From Sphingomonas_L flavalba_A (GTDB lineage Bacteria > Pseudomonadota > Alphaproteobacteria > Sphingomonadales > Sphingomonadaceae), in assembly GCF_047553045.1 (NCBI RefSeq), contig NZ_CP180208.1, positions 2,108,001 through 2,172,000 on the forward strand: a stretch of 64,000 bases of DNA, written 5' to 3'. Positions 56,319 through 64,000 of the stretch are shown piece after piece (the first letter of the stretch is position 1; every line of letters starts with the position of its first letter). The position numbers and the translations under genes are program-made. Below the pieces are notes generated by a model, which worked only from the letters and a program-made list of their open reading frames with translations, searched no databases and had not been told where the DNA came from.

Positions 56319-57848
56319 CTATTGCGCGGTCGCCGGTTCGGCGGTTTCGGGCGGGTCTTCGCCGGTCCAGCCCGGTTCTCTGTCCAGCCGCGCCAGCATT
56401 TTCCGCGCCTGTTCGGCCAGTTCGCCACCATGCGGGTCGTAGGCGACAGGACCGAGCACGATCCGCGCATCCGCTTGCCGCTTGCCGGCAAGCAGCGCCG
56501 ACGCCAGCGTCATCCGCAGCCCGTCGTCGAACGGCGCCAGTTCCAGCGCCCGGACCAGCCCGGCCAGCGCGAGCGGCGGCGGCGGCAGCCCCTGATCGAC
56601 ATAGCTGCGGTAGAAATAGATCAGCGGCAGGGGATGGTCGTTCTCAAGCCGATTGAGCGCGATGAACGGCGCGCGGGCCAGCGCATAGGCGGCAGCGCGG
56701 TCATCGGCGCTTTCGGCCCGGCGGAACAGTGCATAACCCTTCTGCACATAGGCGTTGACCTGCGCCGGATCGACGGCCAGCGCCGCATCGGCGGCGGCGA
56801 TCGCCTCCTTGTCGTTGCCCGCGTCATATTCCGCCTCCGCCAGCGCGGAGAGCACCGCCGGGTCGGCGGGGAAGCGGGCGGCGATGGCCCGTGCTTCCGC
56901 CACCAGCGCCTTCGCCCCGGCGGCGTCGACACCATAGGCGGAGCGCACGCGCACCGGCATCATCGCCGCTTCGCCGGGACCGAGCGGCCGCACGTCGATC
57001 GCGCCGGGGCTGAGCAGGTCCGGCGGCAGCCTGACCGCGTCTATCCGCGTGCGCTTCTGATAGCTGTCGAGATCGCGGTTGAGCGAAGCGAGGTCGCCGA
57101 ACGCCTGTTCCGCCGCCGGGCGGGCCGCCGTGCCGCCAGCGAGCAGAGCGAGATATTTGGCGAGCTGGCCTTTCCGCGCCTGATCGAACGACAGATAGTG
57201 GAAGAGTAGCCAGCTGCGGCCGTAAAACACGTTGCCCTTCGCCAGCGTCTTTTCCTGATCCCGCCGGTCATCGAGCAGTTCCTCCACCCGCAGGCCCGGC
57301 CCGTAAAGCAGGCCGCCGACGCGGTACCAGGCGGTGCCGCCCAAGGTGACGCTGCCGTCGCCGCCGAAGCTGCTGGCGGCGTAGAATTCCGCCCCGCCTT
57401 CCGACATCCAGCGTGGCATCGGCTGGCCGGACAACGAATGCATCAGGTGGTGCGCATATTCGTGGAGCAGGACCGCCATCGAGAAGTCGACCTTACCCTT
57501 GCCGGGGGAGACAGCGGACAGGAAGGCGACCGAGCCGGCGGCGCGCGCCATATAGCGACCGGCATAATTCTTATTTTCGGGCCCGAACAGATTGCGCAGC
57601 GCGGTGCTGGTCGGGAGGACGTAGACGGCGACGCGGTTCGACGGGCTGGGCGGCGCTTCCTTGCGCCCGGACATCAGCAGCACGGCGGCATGGTAGCGTT
57701 CGAGCTGGTCGGAAAAGCGGCGCACGTTGCGTTCGGCATCGTCGGCGTAGATGACGAAATGCGCGCTCGACGCGCGCAGCCATTTCGCCTGGCCGGCGCC
57801 CGGCCAGAACAGCAGCATCAGCGAGCCGGCCAGACAAGCCCAGCGCAC
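56319..57848 (-). CDS. Exported HExxH metallopeptidase-like protein with TPR repeats
   Basis: A 509-residue protein with an N-terminal signal peptide (about 1-21, 'LMLLFWPGAGQA'). A DUF1570/peptidase-MA-like domain holds the zinc motif in 'LLHEYAHHLMHSLSG' and a following Glu in 'WMSEGGAEFYA', consistent with a gluzincin active site. TPR-like helices follow (about 310-490; 'DPAVLSALAEAEYDAGNDKEAIAAADAALAVDPAQVNAYVQKGYALF'). The substrate is unknown. The start is ATG 57848. It is convergent with the DAHP synthase gene, with 22 bases between the stops. Confidence 0.75.
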   Translation of the reverse strand: MRWACLAGSLMLLFWPGAGQAKWLRASSAHFVIYADDAERNVRRFSDQLERYHAAVLLMSGRKEAPPSPSNRVAVYVLPTSTALRNLFGPENKNYAGRYMARAAGSVAFLSAVSPGKGKVDFSMAVLLHEYAHHLMHSLSGQPMPRWMSEGGAEFYAASSFGGDGSVTLGGTAWYRVGGLLYGPGLRVEELLDDRRDQEKTLAKGNVFYGRSWLLFHYLSFDQARKGQLAKYLALLAGGTAARPAAEQAFGDLASLNRDLDSYQKRTRIDAVRLPPDLLSPGAIDVRPLGPGEAAMMPVRVRSAYGVDAAGAKALVAEARAIAARFPADPAVLSALAEAEYDAGNDKEAIAAADAALAVDPAQVNAYVQKGYALFRRAESADDRAAAYALARAPFIALNRLENDHPLPLIYFYRSYVDQGLPPPPLALAGLVRALELAPFDDGLRMTLASALLAGKRQADARIVLGPVAYDPHGGELAEQARKMLARLDREPGWTGEDPPETAEPATAQ

Positions 57849-57927
57849 GTCCTATCCCCCCGGACACCAGATGACGAGAGAGTAACCTACGGAATAAACA
57901 GGTTTATGCAAGGCGCCGTCGCCGGCG

Positions 57928-58443
57928 TTAGCGCACGACCTCATCCGGACCGACGCCCCATAGATGCGCGGTTTGGACATAGCCCTTGCGGCCTTTTCCG
58001 GCGTCGAACGCGCACCAGCCATTGGCGCAGGCCTTGATCCGGCCGATCACGCCGGCTTCCGCCCGCCAGACAATTTTCGCGCCTGGTGTCGGGGTGGCCC
58101 GCAGTGGGCGGGTGCCGCCGACGACGATCGCGGTACGGGTGTCGCTGAGCAGCACGCTCAGCATCCAGCCGGTCGCGCCGTCGACATCCTGCACCTTGCG
58201 CCAGTTGGTGTGGTTTTCGGTGTAGGTTTCCACCACCTTCAGCGGCATGGCGCGGCGGTGGTAGAGCCACAGCGTCGGGAAGTTGCGGCCCGGCCCGCTG
58301 CGCATCCGCGCTTCCCCGGCGGCGATCGACACCCAGTAGGGCGTCGCCTTTTGCTGGGCGGCGGCCGGTTCCGGGGCCAGCGCCAACCCGATCATAAGCG
58401 CCACACCTGCCGCTACGCGCACCACCCGCCCCTTTCCTGTCAC
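57928..58443 (-). CDS. Exported bacterial SH3-domain protein
   Basis: About 171 residues with a signal peptide ending 'APEPAAAQ'. Two SH3-like domains are visible: 'WVSIAAGEARMRSGPGRNFPTLWLYHRRAMPLKVVETYTENHTNWRKVQDVDGATGWM' and a second, weaker repeat to 'WCAFDAGKGRKGYVQTAHLWGV'. Such domains bind peptidoglycan or envelope partners. The start is uncertain: GTG 58443 follows GGGGG, while TTG 58461 and GTG 58425 are also possible. It is divergent from the D-2-hydroxyacid dehydrogenase gene. Confidence 0.8.
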   Translation of the reverse strand: MTGKGRVVRVAAGVALMIGLALAPEPAAAQQKATPYWVSIAAGEARMRSGPGRNFPTLWLYHRRAMPLKVVETYTENHTNWRKVQDVDGATGWMLSVLLSDTRTAIVVGGTRPLRATPTPGAKIVWRAEAGVIGRIKACANGWCAFDAGKGRKGYVQTAHLWGVGPDEVVR

Positions 58444-58533
58444 CAGACCCCCTGTTGCCAAAGCCGCCGCCGATCAGCAAGGGGGCCGCCGCAGGGCATT
58501 GACGTGGCCCGGCGCCCGCCCGATAGCCGCGCA

Positions 58534-59532
58534 ATGGCCGATACCGCCCGCCCCAGCCGCCCCGCCGTCACCGTTACCCGCGCGCTGCCCGCCGGGGTGG
58601 AGCAGCGGATGGCCGACCTGTTCGCCGTCACCCTGAACCCGACCGACACGCCGATGGACCGCGCCGCGCTGGCCGCCGCGATGGCGGAGGCGGACGTGCT
58701 GGTGCCGACCGTGACCGACGAGATCGACGCGGACCTGATCGCCGGGGCCGGCGAGCGGCTGCGGCTGATCGCCAGCTTTGGCGCCGGCACCGATCATATC
58801 GACCTGAAAGCGGCGCGGGCGAAGGGCATCATCGTCACCAACACGCCGGGCGTGTTCACCGACGACACCGCCGACATGGTGATGGCGCTGATCCTGGCGG
58901 CGCCGCGCCGGCTGGCCGAGGGCGAGGCGCTGGTCCGGTCGAAACAGTGGCGCGGATGGAGCCCGACGTCGATGCTCGGCCGCCGCGTATCCGGCAAGAA
59001 GCTGGGCATTTTGGGCATGGGCCGGATCGGCCAGGCGATCGCGATGCGCGCCCGCGGTTTCGGCATGGAGGTGCATTACCATAACCGCCGCCGCCTGCCC
59101 GAAGTGGTCGAGCGTGCCGTGTCCGCCCATTGGCACCCGGAACTGGACGCGATGCTGACCGAGATCGATTTCCTGTCGATCAACTGCCCGCACAACGCCG
59201 AAACCCACCACATGATCGACGCCGAGCGGCTGGCGCTGCTTGGCCCGCATTCCTACCTGGTCAACGTCGCGCGCGGCGAGATCGTCGATGAGGCGGCGCT
59301 GGTCGACGCGCTGCGCGACGGCCGGATCGGCGGCGCCGGGCTGGATGTCTATGCCGAGGAACCGCAGGTGTCGGACGCGCTGATCGCGCTGACCAACGTC
59401 GTTCTGCTGCCGCACATGGCATCGGCGACGGTCGAGGGCCGCGATGCGTCGGGCGCCAAGGTGATCGCCAACATCAAGGCCTGGGCCGACGGCCATCGCC
59501 CGCCCGATCAGGTCCTGGAAGGCTGGGCATAG
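58534..59532 (+). CDS. D-2-hydroxyacid dehydrogenase (glyoxylate/hydroxypyruvate reductase type)
   Basis: A 332-residue NAD(P)-dependent reductase. The nucleotide motif is 'LGILGMGRIGQAIAMRARGFGMEVHYHNRR', and the catalytic Arg, Glu and His lie in 'VNVARGEIVDE', 'GLDVYAEEPQV' and 'LLPHMASAT'. 'SFGAGTDHIDL' and 'VTNTPGVFTDDTADM' place it with glyoxylate/hydroxypyruvate reductases. It would reduce a small 2-oxoacid. ATG 58534 is the first start that fits the family length; the open frame upstream overlaps the SH3 gene. Confidence 0.92.
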   Translation: MADTARPSRPAVTVTRALPAGVEQRMADLFAVTLNPTDTPMDRAALAAAMAEADVLVPTVTDEIDADLIAGAGERLRLIASFGAGTDHIDLKAARAKGIIVTNTPGVFTDDTADMVMALILAAPRRLAEGEALVRSKQWRGWSPTSMLGRRVSGKKLGILGMGRIGQAIAMRARGFGMEVHYHNRRRLPEVVERAVSAHWHPELDAMLTEIDFLSINCPHNAETHHMIDAERLALLGPHSYLVNVARGEIVDEAALVDALRDGRIGGAGLDVYAEEPQVSDALIALTNVVLLPHMASATVEGRDASGAKVIANIKAWADGHRPPDQVLEGWA

Positions 59533-59574
59533 GCGTCTGGCGGAGCAGCGGCGCCCCCATCCCATGCCCGTCGA

Positions 59575-59709
59575 TCAGCCGCGCCCGGCGAACAGAGCGG
59601 CAAAGCCGACAGCGACGACCGCCGCGCCCAGCCACAACCGCATGGCGCCAGTATAGGCGGCGAGCGGCAGGCCGGTGATACGGGCGAACAGGTAAAGTGT
59701 GTGGCTCAT
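59575..59709 (-). CDS. Possible small membrane protein
   Basis: A candidate 44-residue protein with one clear TM helix ('GAMRLWLGAAVVAVGFAALFAG', about 21-42), beginning MSHTLYLFARITGLPLA. No ribosome binding site stands out and no family is recognised. It lies in the 485-base gap between the dehydrogenase and the manganese riboswitch; the rest of that gap apart from the riboswitch shows nothing else. Confidence 0.3.
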   Translation of the reverse strand: MSHTLYLFARITGLPLAAYTGAMRLWLGAAVVAVGFAALFAGRG

Positions 59710-59828
59710 GACCGATAGATGGGGTCGCCCCACCCCACTGTCCAACCGGTAATTCCGTTCCCCATATTCGGTTTTGGCAATCAACCACGCGCCGACGCTT
59801 GCCAAATGCGGCACGGACGGCTAGCCAG

Positions 59829-59990
59829 CGCCCCGTCATCTGGGGAGTAGCCACCCGCGCAATTGCGGGCGCCCGCTGTCAACATGCTCGGTCGAGAGGC
59901 CGTGGCGGCGGGGAACGGACCACCGTTCCGGCAAGACCAATGGCACCGTGCTTTCGCCTCGCCGGGCGGGAGAGACGGTGCTTTTGGATC
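59829..59990 (+). promoter_or_regulatory. yybP-ykoY manganese riboswitch
   Basis: The conserved Mn2+-binding parts are present in order: GGGGAGTAG (59842-59850), TCAACATGCTCG (59879-59890) and GGCAAGACC (59930-59938), separated by GC-rich hairpins. The pattern matches the mntP and alx leaders of E. coli. An intrinsic-terminator-like stem GCACCGT/ACGGTGC followed by TTTT (59943-59985) could be the expression platform. Mn2+ binding would favour expression of the exporter gene downstream. Confidence 0.85.
59943..59985 (+). terminator. Riboswitch terminator-like stem
   Basis: GCACCGT (59943-59949) pairs with ACGGTGC (59975-59981), and TTTT follows. It lies between the riboswitch aptamer and the exporter start, where Mn2+-controlled termination would act. 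Confidence 0.5.
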
Positions 59991-60017
59991 CGCCGCCCGG
60001 CCCCGGAGTCGTCCGTC

Positions 60018-60587
60018 ATGGAACCCCTGCTCACCTCCACCGCCGTCGTCGCGCTGGCCGAGATCGGCGACAAGACGCAGTTGCTTGCCATCGTCCTCGC
60101 CACGCGTTTCAAGCGGCCCTGGCCGATCGTCGCCGGCATATTGGTCGCGACGCTGGCCAACCATTTCCTGGCCGCGCTGGCCGGGGCGCAGGCGGCGGCG
60201 CTGTTCGACGGGCCGCTGTTCCGCACGCTGGTCGCGCTGTCGTTCATCGCGATGGCGGCGTGGACGCTGGTGCCCGACCGGCTGGACGATGCCGAGGCGA
60301 AGCCGGCGCGGTTCGGTGCGTTCGTCACCACCGTCATCGCCTTCTTCCTGGTCGAGATGGGCGACAAGACGCAGATCGCCACCGTCGCGCTCGGCGCACG
60401 CTACCAAGCCGCGCTGATGGTCACGGCGGGAACGACGCTGGGCATGATGCTGGCCAATGTGCCGGCGGTTTTCCTCGGCAACGCGCTGATCCGCCGGGTG
60501 CCGCTCCACATCGTGCGGATGGTGGCGGCGGCGCTGTTCCTGGCGATTGGCCTGTGGCTGCTCGCGGCGACGGCGGGATGGGTGTGA
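60018..60587 (+). CDS. mneA: GDT1/TMEM165-family (UPF0016) manganese exporter
   Basis: A 189-residue six-TM membrane protein with two copies of the family motif ExGDKTQ: 'LAEIGDKTQLLAIVLATRF' (about 12-30) and 'LVEMGDKTQIATVALGARY' (about 112-130). Bacterial relatives (MneA in Vibrio) export Mn2+. The yybP-ykoY riboswitch directly upstream agrees well with this. The symbol is transferred from the family. ATG 60018 starts the protein at the first helix. Confidence 0.9.
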   Translation: MEPLLTSTAVVALAEIGDKTQLLAIVLATRFKRPWPIVAGILVATLANHFLAALAGAQAAALFDGPLFRTLVALSFIAMAAWTLVPDRLDDAEAKPARFGAFVTTVIAFFLVEMGDKTQIATVALGARYQAALMVTAGTTLGMMLANVPAVFLGNALIRRVPLHIVRMVAAALFLAIGLWLLAATAGWV

Positions 60588-60627
60588 TGGCGTCTGTCCC
60601 CGCTTTCGCAGGGAGGCATTGAGACAC

Positions 60628-61326
60628 TCAATCCAGGGCGGCGAGCCATTCGGCCATCATCGCCCGGCCGGCGGCGACGGCGCCGGGGCCGAGGCGGTCA
60701 TGGTCGTCGTGCAGGGTGCCGGCGTCAGTGCCGACGCGGGCGATGCTGTCAGCGCTGCTGTCCACCCACGCGCCGAAGCGCGGGTCCTGACCCATTTCGG
60801 CATGGCATTGCAGCGCGAGGACCGCCCCGCCGCGGCGGAACGCCTGATGCGGGTAGGCGGCGGTCGAGGCGAGCAGTTCGACCCCCACCGGCAGGTCGAA
60901 CGTGTCGCCGTGCCAGTGCAGAACCGGCACGTCGGCGATATGGGCGACCGGCGAGCGACGACCGGCGTCCGACAGGGTGACCGGCGCGAAGCCGACCTCG
61001 CTGGTCGCGCCGGGATAGACGCGGGCGCCGAGCGCGGCGGCGATCATCTGGCTGCCGAGGCAGACGCCGAGCGTCGGCCGATCGGCATCGAGCCGGGCGC
61101 GCAGCTTCTCAAGCTGGTGCGGTATCCACGGATGCGCGTCGGTTTCATAGACGCCCATCGGCCCGCCCATCATCACCAGCAGGTCCGGCGCGCGGAAATC
61201 GACATGGGCGAAGATCGGGTCGGACACGTCGACCCGGTCGATCGCATAGCCGGCGGCCTCGATCGGCTGGCGGAAACCGGCCACGCCCTCATAGGGGACG
61301 TGGCGGACGACCAGCGCCCGTTTCAT
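60628..61326 (-). CDS. Class I glutamine amidotransferase
   Basis: A 232-residue GATase with the nucleophile C89 in 'LGVCLGSQMIA' and the His/Glu pair in 'ALQCHAEM'. 'LLVMMGGPMGVYE' is typical of stand-alone GATases related to GMP synthase-type and glutamine hydrolysing proteins of unknown acceptor. It lies four bases after the nitronate-monooxygenase-like gene and is probably in one operon with it. Confidence 0.88.
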   Translation of the reverse strand: MKRALVVRHVPYEGVAGFRQPIEAAGYAIDRVDVSDPIFAHVDFRAPDLLVMMGGPMGVYETDAHPWIPHQLEKLRARLDADRPTLGVCLGSQMIAAALGARVYPGATSEVGFAPVTLSDAGRRSPVAHIADVPVLHWHGDTFDLPVGVELLASTAAYPHQAFRRGGAVLALQCHAEMGQDPRFGAWVDSSADSIARVGTDAGTLHDDHDRLGPGAVAAGRAMMAEWLAALD

Positions 61327-61330
61327 CCGC

Positions 61331-62734
61331 TCAATCCCCGGTCAAAATCCGGTCGACCAGCTGTTTCACGGTCGGCACGAAACCGTTGGAATAGAACGGA
61401 TCGGTCTTGAAATTGAACGCGCCGTGGCCGGCGAACATCAGATTGTCGTCGACCGGGCCGCCATGGGCGATGTCCTGCAGCGTCTTCTGGATGCAGAAGC
61501 TGCGCGGATCGGCCAGCCGGCCGGTCGAGTTGGTCTCGGTATCCGCCCAGGAGGAGAAGCCGCACTGGCTGAGGCAGCCCATGCAGTCGGCCTGATCCTT
61601 GCGGATCATGTCGCGTTCGTCCGGCGTGGTGAAGACCAGCGTGTTGTCCGGTGTCTTCAGCGCGACGGTGAAGCCCTGCGCGTCCCATTCGCGGGCGCGC
61701 AGCAGATCGTTGCGGGTCACCCAGAAATTGCGGCCCTTGACGCCGACGTCGAGCTGGAACTGGTGGTCACCCGCCGCCTCGCCGGAAAAAGCGATCTGCC
61801 GGTCCGAACGCGCTTCCAGCCCGCGCAGGAAGGTGTTGCGCACCGCCGACGAATAAAAGCCGGTCGGCGAGAAGCGGTGGAGCAGAATGTCGCCGTCCTC
61901 CAGCGTCATCAGCCGGTTCTTCCACCCTTCCGGGATCGGGCTTTCGCGGGTGAGCAGCGGCCGGGTGCCGAACTGGAACGCGATCTGGCCCAGTTCCGGG
62001 TTGTCGATCCAGTTTTCCCAGTCGCGCAGATACCAGACGCCGCCGGCCATGACGATCGGCACGCTGTCGGCGATGCCGCCTTCGCGCATCGTCTCGCGCA
62101 GCGCCTTGACCCGCGGATAGGGGTCTTCCGGCTTCAGCGGGTCTTCGGCGTTGGACAGGCCGTTATGGCCGCCGGCCAGCCAGGGGTCTTCGTAGACCAC
62201 CGCCGCCAGCCATTCCGACGCCTTGGAATAGGCGCGTTTCCACAGCGCGCGGAAGGCGCGGGCCGAGCTGATGATCGGCAGGTAGTTGACGTTGTAGGAG
62301 GCCGCGATCTCGCTCAGCTTGTAGGGCATGCCGGCGCCGCAGGTGACACCGGCGACCATGCCGCGCGTCCGTTCCAGCACGCCGTGGAGCACGCGCTGGG
62401 CACCGCCCATTTCCCACAGCACGTTGATGTTGATCGCGCCCTTGCCGTTCGCCATTTCGAACGCGCGGCGGACCTGATCGACAGCGCCGTCAATCGCATA
62501 CTGAACCAGTTCGTCGTGCCGTTCGCGGCGGGTGCGGGATTTGTAGACCTGCGGGATGATCTTGCCGGTCGGATCATAGCTGTCGGCGTTGACCGCCGAC
62601 ACGGTGCCGATGCCGCCGGCCGCCGCCCAGGCGCCCGAACTCATGTGGTTCGACACCGCGACACCCTTGCCCCCCTCGATCAGCGGCCAGACTTCGCGGC
62701 CGGCATAGAGGATGGGCTTTACCCCCTTGAACAT
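61331..62734 (-). CDS. Nitronate monooxygenase-like flavoprotein with C-terminal Cys cluster
   Basis: A 467-residue protein of the NMO/2-nitropropane dioxygenase family, an FMN-binding TIM barrel. Landmarks are 'GKGVAVSNHMSSGAWAAAGGIGTVSAV', 'GAININVLWEMGG', 'VTCGAGMPY', 'VPIVMAGGVWYLRDWENWIDNPELGQIAFQFGTRPLLT' and 'GDILLHRFSPTGFYSSAV'. After the barrel there is an extra region with C384-x2-C387-x3-C391 and C414, unlike the common NMO length of about 330-350 residues. The four cysteines could bind a metal or an iron-sulfur cluster. I chose ATG 62734 because GGGAG lies six bases upstream. Confidence 0.8.
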   Translation of the reverse strand: MFKGVKPILYAGREVWPLIEGGKGVAVSNHMSSGAWAAAGGIGTVSAVNADSYDPTGKIIPQVYKSRTRRERHDELVQYAIDGAVDQVRRAFEMANGKGAININVLWEMGGAQRVLHGVLERTRGMVAGVTCGAGMPYKLSEIAASYNVNYLPIISSARAFRALWKRAYSKASEWLAAVVYEDPWLAGGHNGLSNAEDPLKPEDPYPRVKALRETMREGGIADSVPIVMAGGVWYLRDWENWIDNPELGQIAFQFGTRPLLTRESPIPEGWKNRLMTLEDGDILLHRFSPTGFYSSAVRNTFLRGLEARSDRQIAFSGEAAGDHQFQLDVGVKGRNFWVTRNDLLRAREWDAQGFTVALKTPDNTLVFTTPDERDMIRKDQADCMGCLSQCGFSSWADTETNSTGRLADPRSFCIQKTLQDIAHGGPVDDNLMFAGHGAFNFKTDPFYSNGFVPTVKQLVDRILTGD

Positions 62735-62849
62735 CGATTCTCCCGTTTCATGCATGCGCCCGGCAATCCGGGCGGTTCGACCGCCCTATAGCAGCCCGAT
62801 GCCGGATTGGGACGCAAAAATGCGGTGGCGCCATGGCGCGCGCCTGCCG

Positions 62850-63344
62850 CTACAGCAGCCTCTCGATCGCCGAAGCGAGCGCCGCCGGCTTCTTCATCGG
62901 CGCATAGCGGGCGACGACGGTGCCGTCGCGGCCGACCAGGAATTTGGTGAAGTTCCACTTGATCGACCGGATGCCGGCGAAACCGGGGCGTTCCGCCTGC
63001 AACCACGCCCAGAGCGGATCGGCATCGGGACCGTTGACCGCGACCTTGGCGAACAGCGGGAAGGTGACGTCATAGGTCGACGCGCAGAACGTGGCGATCT
63101 GCGCGTCGCTGCCCGGTTCCTGTTCGCCGAACTGGTTGCACGGAAAGCCGAGGACGACGAAGCCGCGATCGGCGTAGCGGCGGTAGAGCGCCTCCAGCCC
63201 GGCATATTGCGGGGTGAAGCCGCAGCGGCTGGCGACGTTGACGATCAGCAGCACCTTGCCGGCATAGGCGGCCAGCGCCCCCGCCCCGCCGCCGGGCAGC
63301 GCCGGGCGGAAGGCGAAAATCGGCGCCGCCGCCGGCGTGCTCAC
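62850..63344 (-). CDS. Glutathione peroxidase
   Basis: A 164-residue peroxidase with a cysteine catalytic residue, C41 in 'NVASRCGFTPQY'. The partner motifs are 'GFPCNQFGEQEPG' (Gln) and 'IKWNFTKFLV' (Trp/Asn). It reduces hydroperoxides, normally with thioredoxin or glutathione. The GTG start 63344 overlaps the stop of the sugar dehydrogenase gene (GTGA). Confidence 0.95.
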   Translation of the reverse strand: MSTPAAAPIFAFRPALPGGGAGALAAYAGKVLLIVNVASRCGFTPQYAGLEALYRRYADRGFVVLGFPCNQFGEQEPGSDAQIATFCASTYDVTFPLFAKVAVNGPDADPLWAWLQAERPGFAGIRSIKWNFTKFLVGRDGTVVARYAPMKKPAALASAIERLL

Positions 63345-64000
63345 GAGCTTGTCGTCGGCTTCTGTTCGACGACGAAGATCTCGCCGTCATAGTCGACGAT
63401 GTAGAGGTTACGGTTCTCGTCCTGGCCGAAGCTGACCACGGCGTCGATCGTGCCCGCGTCCGGCACGAAGGCGCCGGTGCGGATGCGGAAGCTGTCGCCG
63501 CCAAGGGTGCTGCCGCGCTGGAGCAGCGCGCTCGGCAGGCTCCACAGATGGCCGGTGACGAAATCGCCGAAGAAATAGTTGAGCTGCAGGCTGCTGACCG
63601 CGCCACCATAGACATAGCCGCCAACGATGGTGCCGCCCTGCGTCGCGCCGCTGCCATGCGCGTATTCGGCGACCGGCGCGATCAGGCCGGTGGTGTCGCC
63701 GCCCTTGAACACATGGGTGCCCTCCAGGATCGGCCAGCCGAAATTGGCGCCCTTGTCGCTGGCGAGCAGGATGTTCAGTTCTTCCCACCCGTCCTGGCCG
63801 ACATCACCGAACACGACATTGCCGGTCGCGAAGTCGATCGACGCGCGATAGGGGTTGCGCAGACCGTAGGCGAGGACTTCCGGCGCGCCGCCGCTGGTCG
63901 CGAACGGATTGGCGGTCGGGATCGCGTAATCCTTGTTCGGGTCGCTCGCATAAGCATCGCTTGCCGGGTCGATCCGCAGGATCTTGCCGAGCAGGCTGTT
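63341..64000 (-). CDS. PQQ-dependent sugar/sorbosone dehydrogenase-like protein, C-terminal part
   Basis: The gene runs off the right edge; the last 219 codons are present. 'SLLGKILRIDPAS', 'GAPEVLAYGLRNPYRASIDFATGNVVFGDVGQDGWEELNIL' and 'NLYIVDYDGEIFVVEQ' are beta-propeller motifs of the soluble glucose/sorbosone dehydrogenase family. The enzyme would oxidise a sugar or alcohol in the periplasm with PQQ. Its stop overlaps the glutathione peroxidase start. Confidence 0.85.
   Translation of the reverse strand, partial: NSLLGKILRIDPASDAYASDPNKDYAIPTANPFATSGGAPEVLAYGLRNPYRASIDFATGNVVFGDVGQDGWEELNILLASDKGANFGWPILEGTHVFKGGDTTGLIAPVAEYAHGSGATQGGTIVGGYVYGGAVSSLQLNYFFGDFVTGHLWSLPSALLQRGSTLGGDSFRIRTGAFVPDAGTIDAVVSFGQDENRNLYIVDYDGEIFVVEQKPTTSS

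Overview
The window is 64 kb of GC-rich chromosome from an alphaproteobacterium, most probably a member of the Sphingomonadales. The indications are the very high GC content, the number of TonB-dependent receptors, the fixed order tRNA-Trp / secE-nusG-rplKA-rplJL-rpoBC, the alphaproteobacterial pair NDUFA12-like protein + DUF2155 protein, the rpmH-rnpA-yidD-yidC-engB block, a type II DAHP synthase and a carotenoid-cleaving oxygenase. This placement is inferred from gene content; no 16S rRNA gene is present. No transposase, integrase, prophage, CRISPR array or plasmid gene was found, so the window looks like a stable chromosome segment.

Layout. 1-6.9 kb: the start of a thiolase gene, a DsbA-like thiol oxidoreductase, the branched-chain 2-oxoacid dehydrogenase operon (E1 alpha, E1 beta, E2, no E3), a small lipoprotein, an alpha/beta hydrolase and a Tat-exported DOPA-dioxygenase-like protein. 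7-20.8 kb: a metal/iron-type accessory region with three TonB-dependent receptors, a Crp/Fnr regulator, a secreted cupin, an OmpR-type two-component system and a four-gene operon PepSY membrane protein - DUF2271 - DUF4198 - ApbE flavin transferase. The DUF2271 protein carries a clear ApbE flavinylation motif (DGVTGAT), and the operon promoter has a Fur-like box between its -35 and -10 elements. I read this as an iron-regulated extracytosolic flavin electron-transfer system and the most interesting part of the window.

20.9-25.7 kb: YifB/ComM ATPase, then rpmH, rnpA, yidD, yidC and engB. 25.7-30.5 kb: a glutathione transferase and acyl-CoA/polyhydroxyalkanoate-related genes (MaoC hydratase, thiolase, fatty-acid desaturase, PHA depolymerase). 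30.7-36 kb: an ABC exporter, aat overlapping a DUF2155 gene on the other strand, an NDUFA12-like complex I protein, a DUF192 lipoprotein, a double cold-shock-domain protein and recX. 36-40.3 kb: a fatty acyl-AMP ligase and a GGDEF-EAL protein.

40.3-54.8 kb is the transcription/translation core: tRNA-Trp, secE, nusG, rplK, rplA, rplJ, rplL, rpoB and rpoC, with recognisable sigma70-type promoters and intrinsic terminators, interrupted by a carotenoid oxygenase gene divergent from a TetR regulator. 54.9-64 kb: DAHP synthase, a secreted HExxH/TPR protein, an SH3-domain protein, a D-2-hydroxyacid dehydrogenase, a GDT1-family manganese exporter behind a yybP-ykoY manganese riboswitch, a glutamine amidotransferase, a nitronate-monooxygenase-like protein with a C-terminal cysteine cluster, a glutathione peroxidase and the end of a PQQ-type sugar dehydrogenase gene.
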